Positions 1-5,758 of a stretch of DNA of 17,924 bases are shown one piece after another. The first letter of the stretch is position 1. Each line of letters begins with the position of its first letter. The notes below the pieces were generated by a model that was not told the origin of the DNA, made no database searches, and worked only from the letters and a program-made list of their open reading frames with translations. Source of the DNA: Micavibrio sp. UBA1850 (lineage in GTDB: Bacteria; Pseudomonadota; Alphaproteobacteria; Micavibrionales; Micavibrionaceae); assembly GCA_002338525.1 (NCBI GenBank), contig DDIM01000003.1:1-17924 (forward strand). Direction: 5' to 3'. The translations under genes and the position numbers were made by a program.

Positions 1-902
1 AGGCACCAAATGACCAAAAACACGTAATGTATGTTTGGCTTGATGCCCTTACTAATTATCTTACAGCCGTTGGCTATCCTGATTTAAACGACGAAATGTA
101 CAAAAAATTCTGGCCGGCAAATGCTCATGTGGTTGGAAAGGACATCATTCGCTTCCACTGTGTTTATTGGCCTGCTTTTTTAATGGCTGCAAACCTACCC
201 TTACCAAAACAGGTTTTTGCGCACGGATTCATCAATATTGATGGTCAAAAAATGTCAAAATCTTTAGGCAATGTTATTGCACCACAAGATTTGATTGACC
301 GCTATGGTGTAGATCAAACGCGCTATTTGCTTATGCGTTCAATCTCTCATGGTGAAGATGGTAATTATGCCCACGATCAAGCGTTACTGCGCATCAATGC
401 AGACCTTGCAAATGGATTAGGAAATTTGGCGCAACGTGCGCTATCTATGGTGTTTAAAAACTGTGAAGGCGCACTCCCTGCGCACGACAATTTAACACAA
501 GACGATAACGCACTTTTAACACAGGCCTACAGCACCATCGATGCGGTAAAGCCGTTTGCTGAAAAATTCCAATTCAACCGTGCGTTAGAAGAGGTTTGGA
601 AGCTTGTATCTGCTGCAAACACTTATGTTGATGAGCAAGCACCATGGGGACTGAAAAAAACAGATCCAGAGCGTATGGGCGTTGTATTGTCAGTTATCGC
701 AGAAACTGTGCGCTGCCTCGGTATTCTCATTCAACCCGTTATGCCACAATCAGCCGATAAGCTGCTTTCACAACTAAAAGTGCCTGATGACAAACGTCAA
801 TTTATGCATCTAAGTGCTGAGTTTGCGTTAGAAGAGGGGACAACAATCGATAAGCCCGAGGGCGTTTTCCCACGTATCACCGAAAATGAAGAGGCTGCGT
901 AA
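1..902 (+). CDS. metG: Methionyl-tRNA synthetase, C-terminal part (5' end outside window)
   Basis: This is the 3' part of a class I methionyl-tRNA synthetase, which charges tRNA-Met with methionine in the cytoplasm. The frame is open from position 3, and the codons before the first ATG (27) read as family sequence ending in KHVMYVWLDALTNYL. The true start therefore lies upstream, and the ATG at 27 is internal. The class I signature KMSKS is present in the stretch GQKMSKSLGNVI, encoded near 244-280, where it binds ATP in the transition state. A mostly helical anticodon-binding domain follows. The protein ends shortly after that domain, so it lacks the C-terminal tRNA-binding extension of the longer E. 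coli-type enzyme, as is common in alphaproteobacteria. The stop is at 900-902, and tatD starts 3 bases later, so the two are almost certainly co-transcribed. Confidence 0.95.
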   Translation, partial: APNDQKHVMYVWLDALTNYLTAVGYPDLNDEMYKKFWPANAHVVGKDIIRFHCVYWPAFLMAANLPLPKQVFAHGFINIDGQKMSKSLGNVIAPQDLIDRYGVDQTRYLLMRSISHGEDGNYAHDQALLRINADLANGLGNLAQRALSMVFKNCEGALPAHDNLTQDDNALLTQAYSTIDAVKPFAEKFQFNRALEEVWKLVSAANTYVDEQAPWGLKKTDPERMGVVLSVIAETVRCLGILIQPVMPQSADKLLSQLKVPDDKRQFMHLSAEFALEEGTTIDKPEGVFPRITENEEAA

Positions 903-905
903 ATC

Positions 906-1754
906 ATGTGGATCGACTCACACTGTCATTTGAACCATGAGCGCGCCCAAGGATTGGGCTCTGTTGATAATATTGTGGAAAACGCAAAGGATAACTCTGT
1001 TGATGGTATGTTGACAGTTTGTTGCAATATAGAGCAAGAAAAGGACGAATTGCGTGCCATCGCAGCCCGCCACGAAAATGTCTGGTATAGTATTGGAACA
1101 CATCCACACGACGCAGCAGAAATTTACGACTCTGAAATGTCACAAGAGGAGTTAGTAAACCTTGTGCAAACAGATGAAAAGATTGTCGCCATTGGTGAAA
1201 CTGGCCTTGATTATTTCTATGATAATGCACCAAGAGAAAAGCAAAAAGCGTCTTTTAGAAAACACATTCGTGCAAGCATTGAAACGGGCCTGCCTCTAAT
1301 CATTCATACACGTGATGCAGAACAAGATACCGTAGATATATTAAAAGAAGAGGGGGCAAACGGTAAGATTAATGCGGTTTTGCATTGCTTCACAGGCACA
1401 CAGTGGCTAGCTGATAAAGCCTTAGATATGGGGCTTTATATTTCATTTTCAGGCATTGTAACATTTAAAAATTCAAAAGACTTGCAAGAAACAGCCAAAA
1501 CAATTCCTCTGGACCGTTTCTTGGTCGAAACTGACGCCCCCTTCCTGGCACCCGTTCCACACAGAGGAAAAACAAATACACCTGCTTTTGTGGGGCACAC
1601 AGGCACATTTGTAGCAGAGCTAAAAGGAATAACACCACAGCTTTGCGCACAAACATCAAAAGACAATTTCTTCAACCTTTTTACAAAAGCCAAAGAGACA
1701 TGGCAGCCGTTAGCCATAAAAACACAAGGGAAGGGGGCTCATGAACAATCTTAA
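906..1754 (+). CDS. tatD: TatD family metal-dependent hydrolase (DNase)
   Basis: This is a 282-residue TIM-barrel amidohydrolase-type metalloenzyme of the TatD family. Members are metal-dependent DNases or related hydrolases in the cytoplasm. The metal ligands are visible in order: the HxH pair at residues 6 and 8 (DSHCH), Glu98 in GETGLDYFYD, His134 in IIHTRD, His160 in HCFTG, and Asp210 in LVETDAPFLAP. The length is slightly above the usual 260. It starts 3 bases after the metG stop and its last 14 bases overlap the next gene, so it sits in the middle of a tightly packed operon. The position directly after metG is the normal alphaproteobacterial arrangement. The exact substrate cannot be told from sequence. 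Confidence 0.94.
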   Translation: MWIDSHCHLNHERAQGLGSVDNIVENAKDNSVDGMLTVCCNIEQEKDELRAIAARHENVWYSIGTHPHDAAEIYDSEMSQEELVNLVQTDEKIVAIGETGLDYFYDNAPREKQKASFRKHIRASIETGLPLIIHTRDAEQDTVDILKEEGANGKINAVLHCFTGTQWLADKALDMGLYISFSGIVTFKNSKDLQETAKTIPLDRFLVETDAPFLAPVPHRGKTNTPAFVGHTGTFVAELKGITPQLCAQTSKDNFFNLFTKAKETWQPLAIKTQGKGAHEQS

Positions 1755-2514
1755 ATTTACAATATTAGGATCAGGATGCTCGTTTGGCGTACCATACCCT
1801 GGCAATCATTGGGGCAAATGTGACCCGTCAAACCCTAAAAATCGCCGTATGCGATGTTCATTACTTGTGCAATCTGACACAACAAATATTGTAGTCGACA
1901 CAGGGCAAGACTTTAGAGAGCAAACAAATATCAATGAAATTAAATATATTGATGCCGTCTTGTATTCTCATAAACATCCAGACCATACAGCAGGCATTGA
2001 CGACATGCGCATGTTTGCCATACGGGTGCAAAACACAATTCCCGCTTATATGGATGACACGACATATGAGTATTTAGCACGTGCTAAAGATTATTTAATC
2101 AAACAAGAAAATATTGCATACCCACCAATTATCACACCGCATATCTTGTCGGGCTATGAAACATTCAGCGTCGGTGACATTGATGTCAGCACACATATTC
2201 TTGATCACGGAACAATTAACTCTACTGGCTTTAGATTTGGTGATGTTGCCTATTCACTTGATATGAAGGATATTCATGACGAGCGTACGTTTACGGCCCT
2301 AGAAGGTATAGGTGCGTGGATCGTAGATGCTGGTGGCTTTGAAAGCTCAGAAAATCCAGTTCACGCGTCATTTGAACACATAATGAATTTGAATAAACGC
2401 ATAAAAGCGAAACGTGTTATATTCACATCTCATACAAATCATATTGATTACGACACAATCAGCGCACAACTACCCGATGGTTACGAGCTTGCCTACGATG
2501 GGCAAGTCCTCTAA
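1741..2514 (+). CDS. MBL-fold metallo-hydrolase, PhnP-like
   Basis: This is a 257-residue metallo-beta-lactamase-fold hydrolase related to PhnP phosphodiesterases. The core motif HxHxDH is intact at residues 77-82 (HKHPDH) and is followed by the family's GIDDMR. Further candidate metal ligands are His156 (LDHG), Asp174 (SLDM) and the C-terminal TSHTNHIDY segment (His231, His234). The N-terminal LGSGCSFGVP and the VVDTGQDFR strand are also typical. The ATG overlaps the tatD end by 14 bases, and a purine-rich Shine-Dalgarno sequence (AAGGGGG) lies just upstream inside tatD, which supports translational coupling. In alphaproteobacteria this gene commonly follows tatD and has no phosphonate-gene context, so a housekeeping nucleotide phosphodiesterase role is likelier than phosphonate breakdown. 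That role is inferred. Confidence 0.88.
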   Translation: MNNLKFTILGSGCSFGVPYPGNHWGKCDPSNPKNRRMRCSLLVQSDTTNIVVDTGQDFREQTNINEIKYIDAVLYSHKHPDHTAGIDDMRMFAIRVQNTIPAYMDDTTYEYLARAKDYLIKQENIAYPPIITPHILSGYETFSVGDIDVSTHILDHGTINSTGFRFGDVAYSLDMKDIHDERTFTALEGIGAWIVDAGGFESSENPVHASFEHIMNLNKRIKAKRVIFTSHTNHIDYDTISAQLPDGYELAYDGQVL

Positions 2515-2518
2515 TTCA

Positions 2519-3094
2519 TTAAAGCGCTTGTGCTAAATAAATCGATCCAAAGATCGCCCCAAGTACGTGTGCAAAGCTAATTGTATATCCGATGGCCAAA
2601 AACAGCCCGTCGCGCCTCAAAATGGCCAAAGAAATTAATATAACGCCAACGCTTCCTGGAACATTTGCAAACGGAATTGGCAATAAGACAATAAATGACA
2701 TTATGAATAAGGAAAGACCTGAAAGAATCCTATTTTCAAATAGAAACAATCCTTCTAACCTTTTGCATGAAAATGACTCAAACTTGTAAATAAAGGGAAT
2801 AAGCTTCCCAATATATTGATCCCAAGATTCACACGAAATCTTTTTGCGAATGAGTTTAAAATCGAGGCTTTTTATGCTCATTTTAAAAAGATATAGCACA
2901 GAAAACAGGACAAGAGGAACGCCAAGCAGTAACGAGTTGATAGGCAACGCAGACAGCGTGATATTCAACACAGATAATAGGCACAAACACACAAGCGAAG
3001 AATCGCGCCCCGTAATTTCGACGACGTCTTCCATAGAGATGTCTTGGTTGTGCAAAACATGTCTTTTCAATCCCTTAGCGTAAGTAGTAAGCAT
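2519..3094 (-). CDS. ExoD-like integral membrane protein
   Basis: This 191-residue protein has long hydrophobic segments at about residues 34-70 and 123-188. It matches the ExoD family by pattern: a first membrane block, a basic/amphipathic middle, and a conserved second block with LLPIPFAN (137-144) followed by AILRRDGLFLAIGY (157-170). ExoD was named for exopolysaccharide production in rhizobia, but its biochemical role is unknown. The start at 3092-3094 is preceded by AAGGG a few bases away. The stop lies only 4 bases from the convergent PhnP-like gene, with no terminator visible between them. No exopolysaccharide genes are adjacent; the closest glycan genes are about 11 kb away. It appears to be a single-gene transcript. 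Confidence 0.78.
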   Translation of the reverse strand: MLTTYAKGLKRHVLHNQDISMEDVVEITGRDSSLVCLCLLSVLNITLSALPINSLLLGVPLVLFSVLYLFKMSIKSLDFKLIRKKISCESWDQYIGKLIPFIYKFESFSCKRLEGLFLFENRILSGLSLFIMSFIVLLPIPFANVPGSVGVILISLAILRRDGLFLAIGYTISFAHVLGAIFGSIYLAQAL

Positions 3095-3140
3095 AATCCC
3101 TTATAAGCGTTGCAATCTCTGTTATTACACAAACATTACA

Positions 3141-3154
3141 AACCTAAATAGGTT
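3141..3154. repeat. Short inverted repeat AACCT-AAAT-AGGTT
   Basis: This is a perfect 5-bp inverted repeat with a 4-bp spacer, 47 bp upstream of the ExoD-like start, in a spacer between diverging transcripts. It could be an operator or a weak hairpin. It has no T-tract, and a repeat this short is expected by chance in AT-rich DNA. Confidence 0.25.
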
Positions 3155-3228
3155 CCATAATCAAAAAAAATTTATAACTTTTTAAAGCCCATTCTAAGTA
3201 ATGTTCAAAACACTTTCTAAAATAACGA

Positions 3229-3257
3229 TTGTGGCATTATGTGAATTATGATTATAT
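3229..3257 (+). promoter_or_regulatory. Candidate sigma70-type promoter for the small ORF
   Basis: TTGTGG at 3229-3234 and TTATAT at 3252-3257 are separated by 17 bp, about 30 bp before the small ORF start at 3289. The matches to consensus are moderate, and AT-rich DNA yields such matches easily. Confidence 0.3.
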
Positions 3258-3288
3258 GCTATAGATATTTAAAAAAGAAAGACCACAT

Positions 3289-3465
3289 ATGTCTATGATG
3301 AAAAATGTAGAGCGAGCCCTCGAATTAGCACCGCGCAAGAATTTAAATGATGCGTCAAAACAAAGACAAACTCATACACCAAACCCACACCCTGAAATAG
3401 AAGAAAGATTTGTAGAACACGATGTTTATGAATGTCCTCTAAAAGTCGGACCAAAACAATCTTGA
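3289..3465 (+). CDS. Small hypothetical protein, 58 residues
   Basis: This is a short ORF running from ATG 3289 to TGA 3463-3465. The product begins MSMMKNVERALELAPRKNLN. It is hydrophilic, with no signal peptide or membrane segment, a Pro/His-rich middle (residues 29-35) and an acidic patch (36-45). I recognise no family. A purine-rich stretch (AAAAAAGAAAG) precedes the start but is not a strong Shine-Dalgarno sequence. Support comes from the isolated position, a candidate promoter upstream and an uninterrupted frame in AT-rich DNA where stops are common. A second Met pair lies at residues 3-4. It may be a lineage-specific small protein or a chance ORF. Confidence 0.45.
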   Translation: MSMMKNVERALELAPRKNLNDASKQRQTHTPNPHPEIEERFVEHDVYECPLKVGPKQS

Positions 3466-3685
3466 GTACTTGTAATATCTTATTTGAACCTAATATGGAT
3501 CTACTAAAATACTAATTTGTATCATGATGATATAATAGTGAAAGAAAGTAAGGAAATTCCCCTTAAATAAATATACACTTTATTTTACATAATATATATT
3601 ATCACATTATCTGATATTGTTTTATGATTGATATGATACAAAGTCCCTACTTTATAAATATGAGCGATAACGAAAGCAAAGCGAT
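3466..3685 (+). promoter_or_regulatory. AT-rich intergenic leader with extended -10 element
   Basis: This 220-bp spacer has no convincing protein gene. The sequence TGATATAAT at 3528-3536 is a full extended -10 element (TGn plus TATAAT), although no good -35 lies at the expected distance. A small inverted repeat, TAAGG (3549-3553) with CCTTA (3561-3565), follows close to the inferred transcription start near 3543. If used, this promoter would give the downstream secreted-protein gene a leader of about 140 nt, long enough for post-transcriptional control. No intrinsic terminator is visible inside it, so a separate small RNA is not supported. Confidence 0.4.
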
Positions 3686-3689
3686 ATGA
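3660..3689 (+). CDS. Putative 9-codon leader ORF overlapping next start
   Basis: ATG at 3660 opens a 9-residue frame (MSDNESKAI) whose TGA stop (3687-3689) overlaps the ATG of the secreted-protein gene at 3686 in the arrangement ATGA. Such overlaps are typical of translational coupling. The main gene has no evident Shine-Dalgarno sequence of its own, so reinitiation after the leader would explain its translation. The leader itself also lacks a clear Shine-Dalgarno sequence, which keeps confidence low. Confidence 0.25.
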   Translation: MSDNESKAI

Positions 3690-4144
3690 TATTTAAAAAT
3701 ATTAAGAACGCGGCCATACCATTACTAATGGCCATTATTTTATTCATGAGTGCTACATCGTCACGCGCAGCGCCGAGCATGCCCTCAGATGAATGTACCA
3801 TTTATGGTGTGGTCATATCAGAATCCTATCGTAAGGTAGAAGAAAATACAATCTTAGGGTCAAGAACCAGATATCACGATGTTGCGATAGATGTCTCATC
3901 CAAAGAAATATTTATAGATGTTCCAGACGATCAAAATAACTGTAAGTTAGATAACAATAACCCTGTACAGACCTATCAATTAACCAGCGAGCCAACAGAA
4001 AATATGATGCACGATGGTCAACTGCCCAACGCTTACACAGCTAAATGCATTCACGCAAAAACTAGATTTTTTGCAGATGATTTTGGCGGTGGTAATTGGT
4101 TATCAGATATTAAAATCGTAGACCAAGAAAAGTGTAAGAAGTAA
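3686..4144 (+). CDS. Secreted hypothetical protein with four cysteines
   Basis: This 152-residue protein has a clear Sec signal peptide: a basic N-terminus, a hydrophobic core at about residues 9-22, and an SRA cleavage site after residue 28. The mature part is hydrophilic. It has cysteines at residues 37, 86, 121 and 150, an even number consistent with two disulfides in the periplasm or outside the cell. I recognise no domain family. Asp-Asp and Asn-rich turns (80-92) and DDFGGGNW (131-138) are the other visible features. The signal peptide supports the chosen ATG, which lacks a good Shine-Dalgarno sequence. The gene appears monocistronic and converges on a stress-type gene, with a hairpin between the stops. 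Confidence 0.7.
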   Translation: MIFKNIKNAAIPLLMAIILFMSATSSRAAPSMPSDECTIYGVVISESYRKVEENTILGSRTRYHDVAIDVSSKEIFIDVPDDQNNCKLDNNNPVQTYQLTSEPTENMMHDGQLPNAYTAKCIHAKTRFFADDFGGGNWLSDIKIVDQEKCKK

Positions 4145-4163
4145 GGCTTTATGCCTTAACTTC
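4138..4163. terminator. Hairpin spanning two convergent stop codons
   Basis: The arms GAAGTAAGGC (4138-4147) and GCCTTA-A-CTTC (4153-4163) pair over 10 bp with one bulged A (4159) and a 5-base loop. The stop codon of the plus-strand gene (4142-4144) and that of the minus-strand gene (4149-4151) both lie inside it. It is placed as a bidirectional terminator should be, but neither side has a U-tract. It may instead act as a transcript-end stabiliser or as a rho-assisted terminator. Confidence 0.5.
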
Positions 4164-4693
4164 ATGTACTTCTACGTACTTAGCGCCCTGCTCTGTCATG
4201 ATATTAAGGGCAATCTTTTGATCTTCTTGGCTAGGTGTATTAACCCACAGAAGCAATCCTCCAGCATCAATTTGCTCATCCATTTCGTCAGTAAATTTAT
4301 CACCAATGAGATTTGTAAGCACAGCCGCAGCACCACCTGAGGCGAGCCCCACAGCAGATGCAGCAGCAAAAGTGACAGGAATTGACACAGCCCCGGCACT
4401 TAAAGCCATTGCTGTAATGACACCGCCAGCATATGTCCGCCACCAGTAACCGCACCCTTCAATATGGTGCTTTCTTCGGGCTTTACAGTAGAACGGCGAG
4501 GAACATCTTCGTCATCAATTGCAGCTTTTGGATCAACAGTGCTTTGGCCTAGTTCGTCTTCAAGCACGCTTTGAGATGCCATTACAGTTATAGATGTTTG
4601 CGGAAATTTCATTTCCAATTCTCGAATAGCATCGCCAAGATGCTCTTTGCTTTTAAAAATACCTGCAACTTCTGTGATTGTGTCTTGTGTCAT
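4149..4693 (-). pseudogene. Gly/Ala-rich stress-type protein gene with a frameshift
   Basis: Two overlapping minus-strand frames together make one protein. The first begins MTQDTITEVAGIFKSKEH at 4691-4693, with a strong AAGGAG about 7 bases upstream, and runs through DPKAAIDDEDVPRR to GAVTGGG. After that it loses sense and stops at 4400-4402. The second frame continues with YAGGVITAMALSAG, a Gly/Ala-rich membrane-like segment, and a C-terminal domain with GGLLLWVNT and EQGAKYVEV. The span of 545 bp is one base short of 182 codons, so a single missing base near 4433 explains the break. The pattern (short N-terminal alpha/beta domain, glycine-zipper-like hydrophobic middle, C-terminal alpha/beta domain) resembles the general-stress-protein 17M-like (YflT-type) group, whose function is unknown. 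It could be a real pseudogene or a sequencing error. It is divergent from msrB. Confidence 0.62.
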
Positions 4694-4747
4694 ATAGGGC
4701 TCCTTTTTTGCAATAATATATGTGTCGTGCCCGACAAACAAGTCATA

Positions 4748-4773
4748 GAATATAAAAAGCGAATATAAAAATC
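4748..4773. repeat. Two tandem 13-bp direct repeats between divergent genes
   Basis: GAATATAAAAAGC at 4748-4760 is followed immediately by GAATATAAAAATC at 4761-4773 (12 of 13 identical). The pair lies in the 125-bp space between the diverging stress-type gene and msrB. It could be a tandem regulator site or AT-rich promoter material serving both directions. Confidence 0.4.
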
Positions 4774-4798
4774 GCCCAATTTTGTAACTTGTTTTGAA

Positions 4799-4816
4799 AG
4801 GCTTGCGAATAAGCCT
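4799..4816. promoter_or_regulatory. Perfect inverted repeat just before the msrB start
   Basis: AGGCTT (4799-4804) and AAGCCT (4811-4816) form a perfect 6-bp inverted repeat around GCGAAT, ending 2 bases before the msrB ATG. The only Shine-Dalgarno-like bases (AAAGG, 4797-4801) lie partly in its left arm and are too far from the ATG for normal use. The repeat could be a DNA operator or an mRNA hairpin controlling translation. Confidence 0.35.
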
Positions 4817-4818
4817 AT

Positions 4819-5319
4819 ATGAAAATATTATATGTAACAGCATCGCTAATTTTATTATCAATTTCAAACGTAGGAGCCCAAAGCTTGGAACCCATCGATA
4901 AAACAAAAACTCTCACAGATTTACAAAAATACGTTACGCAGCATGACGGTACAGAGCCGCCATTTGAAAACGAGTTTTGGGATCACAAGGAAGAAGGAAT
5001 ATACGTTGATGTCGTGAGTGGAGAGCCCCTCTTCTCCTCAAAGGATAAATTTGACTCAGGCTCAGGCTGGCCCAGCTTTACCAAGCCGATCAACCAAACA
5101 AATATAGACACAAAACTTGATTTGAAACTTGGCCTACCAAGAACCGAAGTGCGCTCAAACACAGCCAATTCACATTTGGGACACGTATTTAATGACGGGC
5201 CTAAGGAAGCCGGTGGTTATAGATATTGTATCAATTCAGCCGCATTACGATTTGTACCAAAAGACAAACTTGAAGAAGAAGGCTATGGAGAGTATGTTGA
5301 CCTCTTTAAAGAAGAGTAA
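4819..5319 (+). CDS. msrB: Exported peptide-methionine (R)-S-oxide reductase
   Basis: This 166-residue MsrB reduces methionine-R-sulfoxide in oxidised proteins. A signal peptide at residues 1-20 (hydrophobic core, then SNVGA before QS) places it in the periplasm. The catalytic domain shows SGSGWPSF (80-87), HLGHVFNDGP (119-128) and RYCINSAALRF (135-145), with Cys137 the catalytic cysteine. The zinc-binding CxxC pairs of many MsrBs are replaced (YVDVVSGEP, residues 62-70, and SNTANSH, residues 113-119), so this is the metal-free form. The usual resolving-cysteine position is also non-cysteine, and Cys137 is the only cysteine in the whole protein. Regeneration therefore probably depends on an external reductant. 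The gene is divergent from the frameshifted stress-type gene and lies 34 bp before mazG. Confidence 0.93.
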   Translation: MKILYVTASLILLSISNVGAQSLEPIDKTKTLTDLQKYVTQHDGTEPPFENEFWDHKEEGIYVDVVSGEPLFSSKDKFDSGSGWPSFTKPINQTNIDTKLDLKLGLPRTEVRSNTANSHLGHVFNDGPKEAGGYRYCINSAALRFVPKDKLEEEGYGEYVDLFKEE

Positions 5320-5353
5320 CGTTTGAAATCACATTTAAAAACACGAGGCACAA

Positions 5354-5740
5354 ATGGCGGATCTAACATCTCTACAAAAGGCACAGCAGTTTCAAGTAGA
5401 AGCCGCAAAAAAAGGTTTTGAATGGGATAATATAGGTCAACTATTTGAAAAACTCAGCGAGGAATCGCAAGAGCTTCAACAAGCCATTTCAAATCAAGAC
5501 CCCGAAAATACTGAAGAAGAACTAGGCGACCTTCTCTTTGTCATTGCAAATATAGCAAAAAATTTAAATTTGGATGCTGAAACGGCACTAGAGAAAGCAA
5601 ACAAAAAATTCTCGCGGCGATATGAAGGCATGTTCAAATTATTTGAAAAACAATACCCAGAAAAAACCTCTCGCGACTTAACGCTCGCACAATGGGACGA
5701 GCTATGGGCAATGCAAAAGCAGATTGAAAAATCTAAATAA
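5354..5740 (+). CDS. mazG: Single-domain MazG-like nucleotide pyrophosphohydrolase
   Basis: This 128-residue all-alpha NTP pyrophosphohydrolase hydrolyses nucleoside triphosphates to monophosphates and pyrophosphate, probably as house-cleaning of aberrant nucleotides. The metal-binding motif is present as EESQE (36-40) and EELGD (55-59). It is followed by LLFVIANIAKNL and the family's KANKKFSRRYEGM (81-93). The sequence resembles the C-terminal domain of the two-domain E. coli MazG (about 263 residues), and the N-terminal domain is absent. The start is supported by a GAGG about 7 bases upstream. In related genomes mazG commonly sits in the same direction after hflX; here it is on the opposite strand, convergent with hflX and 18 bp from it, which suggests a local inversion or relocation. 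Confidence 0.88.
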   Translation: MADLTSLQKAQQFQVEAAKKGFEWDNIGQLFEKLSEESQELQQAISNQDPENTEEELGDLLFVIANIAKNLNLDAETALEKANKKFSRRYEGMFKLFEKQYPEKTSRDLTLAQWDELWAMQKQIEKSK

Positions 5741-5758
5741 TTTTTTGCAAACGACAGC

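Noticed and set aside
27..29. ATG at 27 as the start of metG
   Set aside because: The frame is open upstream and encodes family-like residues before it, so the ATG is internal.
904..1233. Minus-strand open frame opposite tatD
   Set aside because: It has no recognisable domain and lies fully within tatD, whose metal ligands are intact.
4400..4440. Programmed frameshifting in the stress-type gene
   Set aside because: No slippery heptamer, downstream pseudoknot or internal Shine-Dalgarno stimulator is evident; decay or a read error is simpler.
4694..4906. Upstream extension of the stress-type frame (minus strand) into the msrB region
   Set aside because: It runs over the msrB signal-peptide region and has no ribosome binding site, whereas the ATG at 4693 has a strong AAGGAG.
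5741..5758. Terminator between the convergent mazG and hflX genes
   Set aside because: The spacer has a T-run and a direct repeat of GCAAAC but no inverted repeat that forms a stem.
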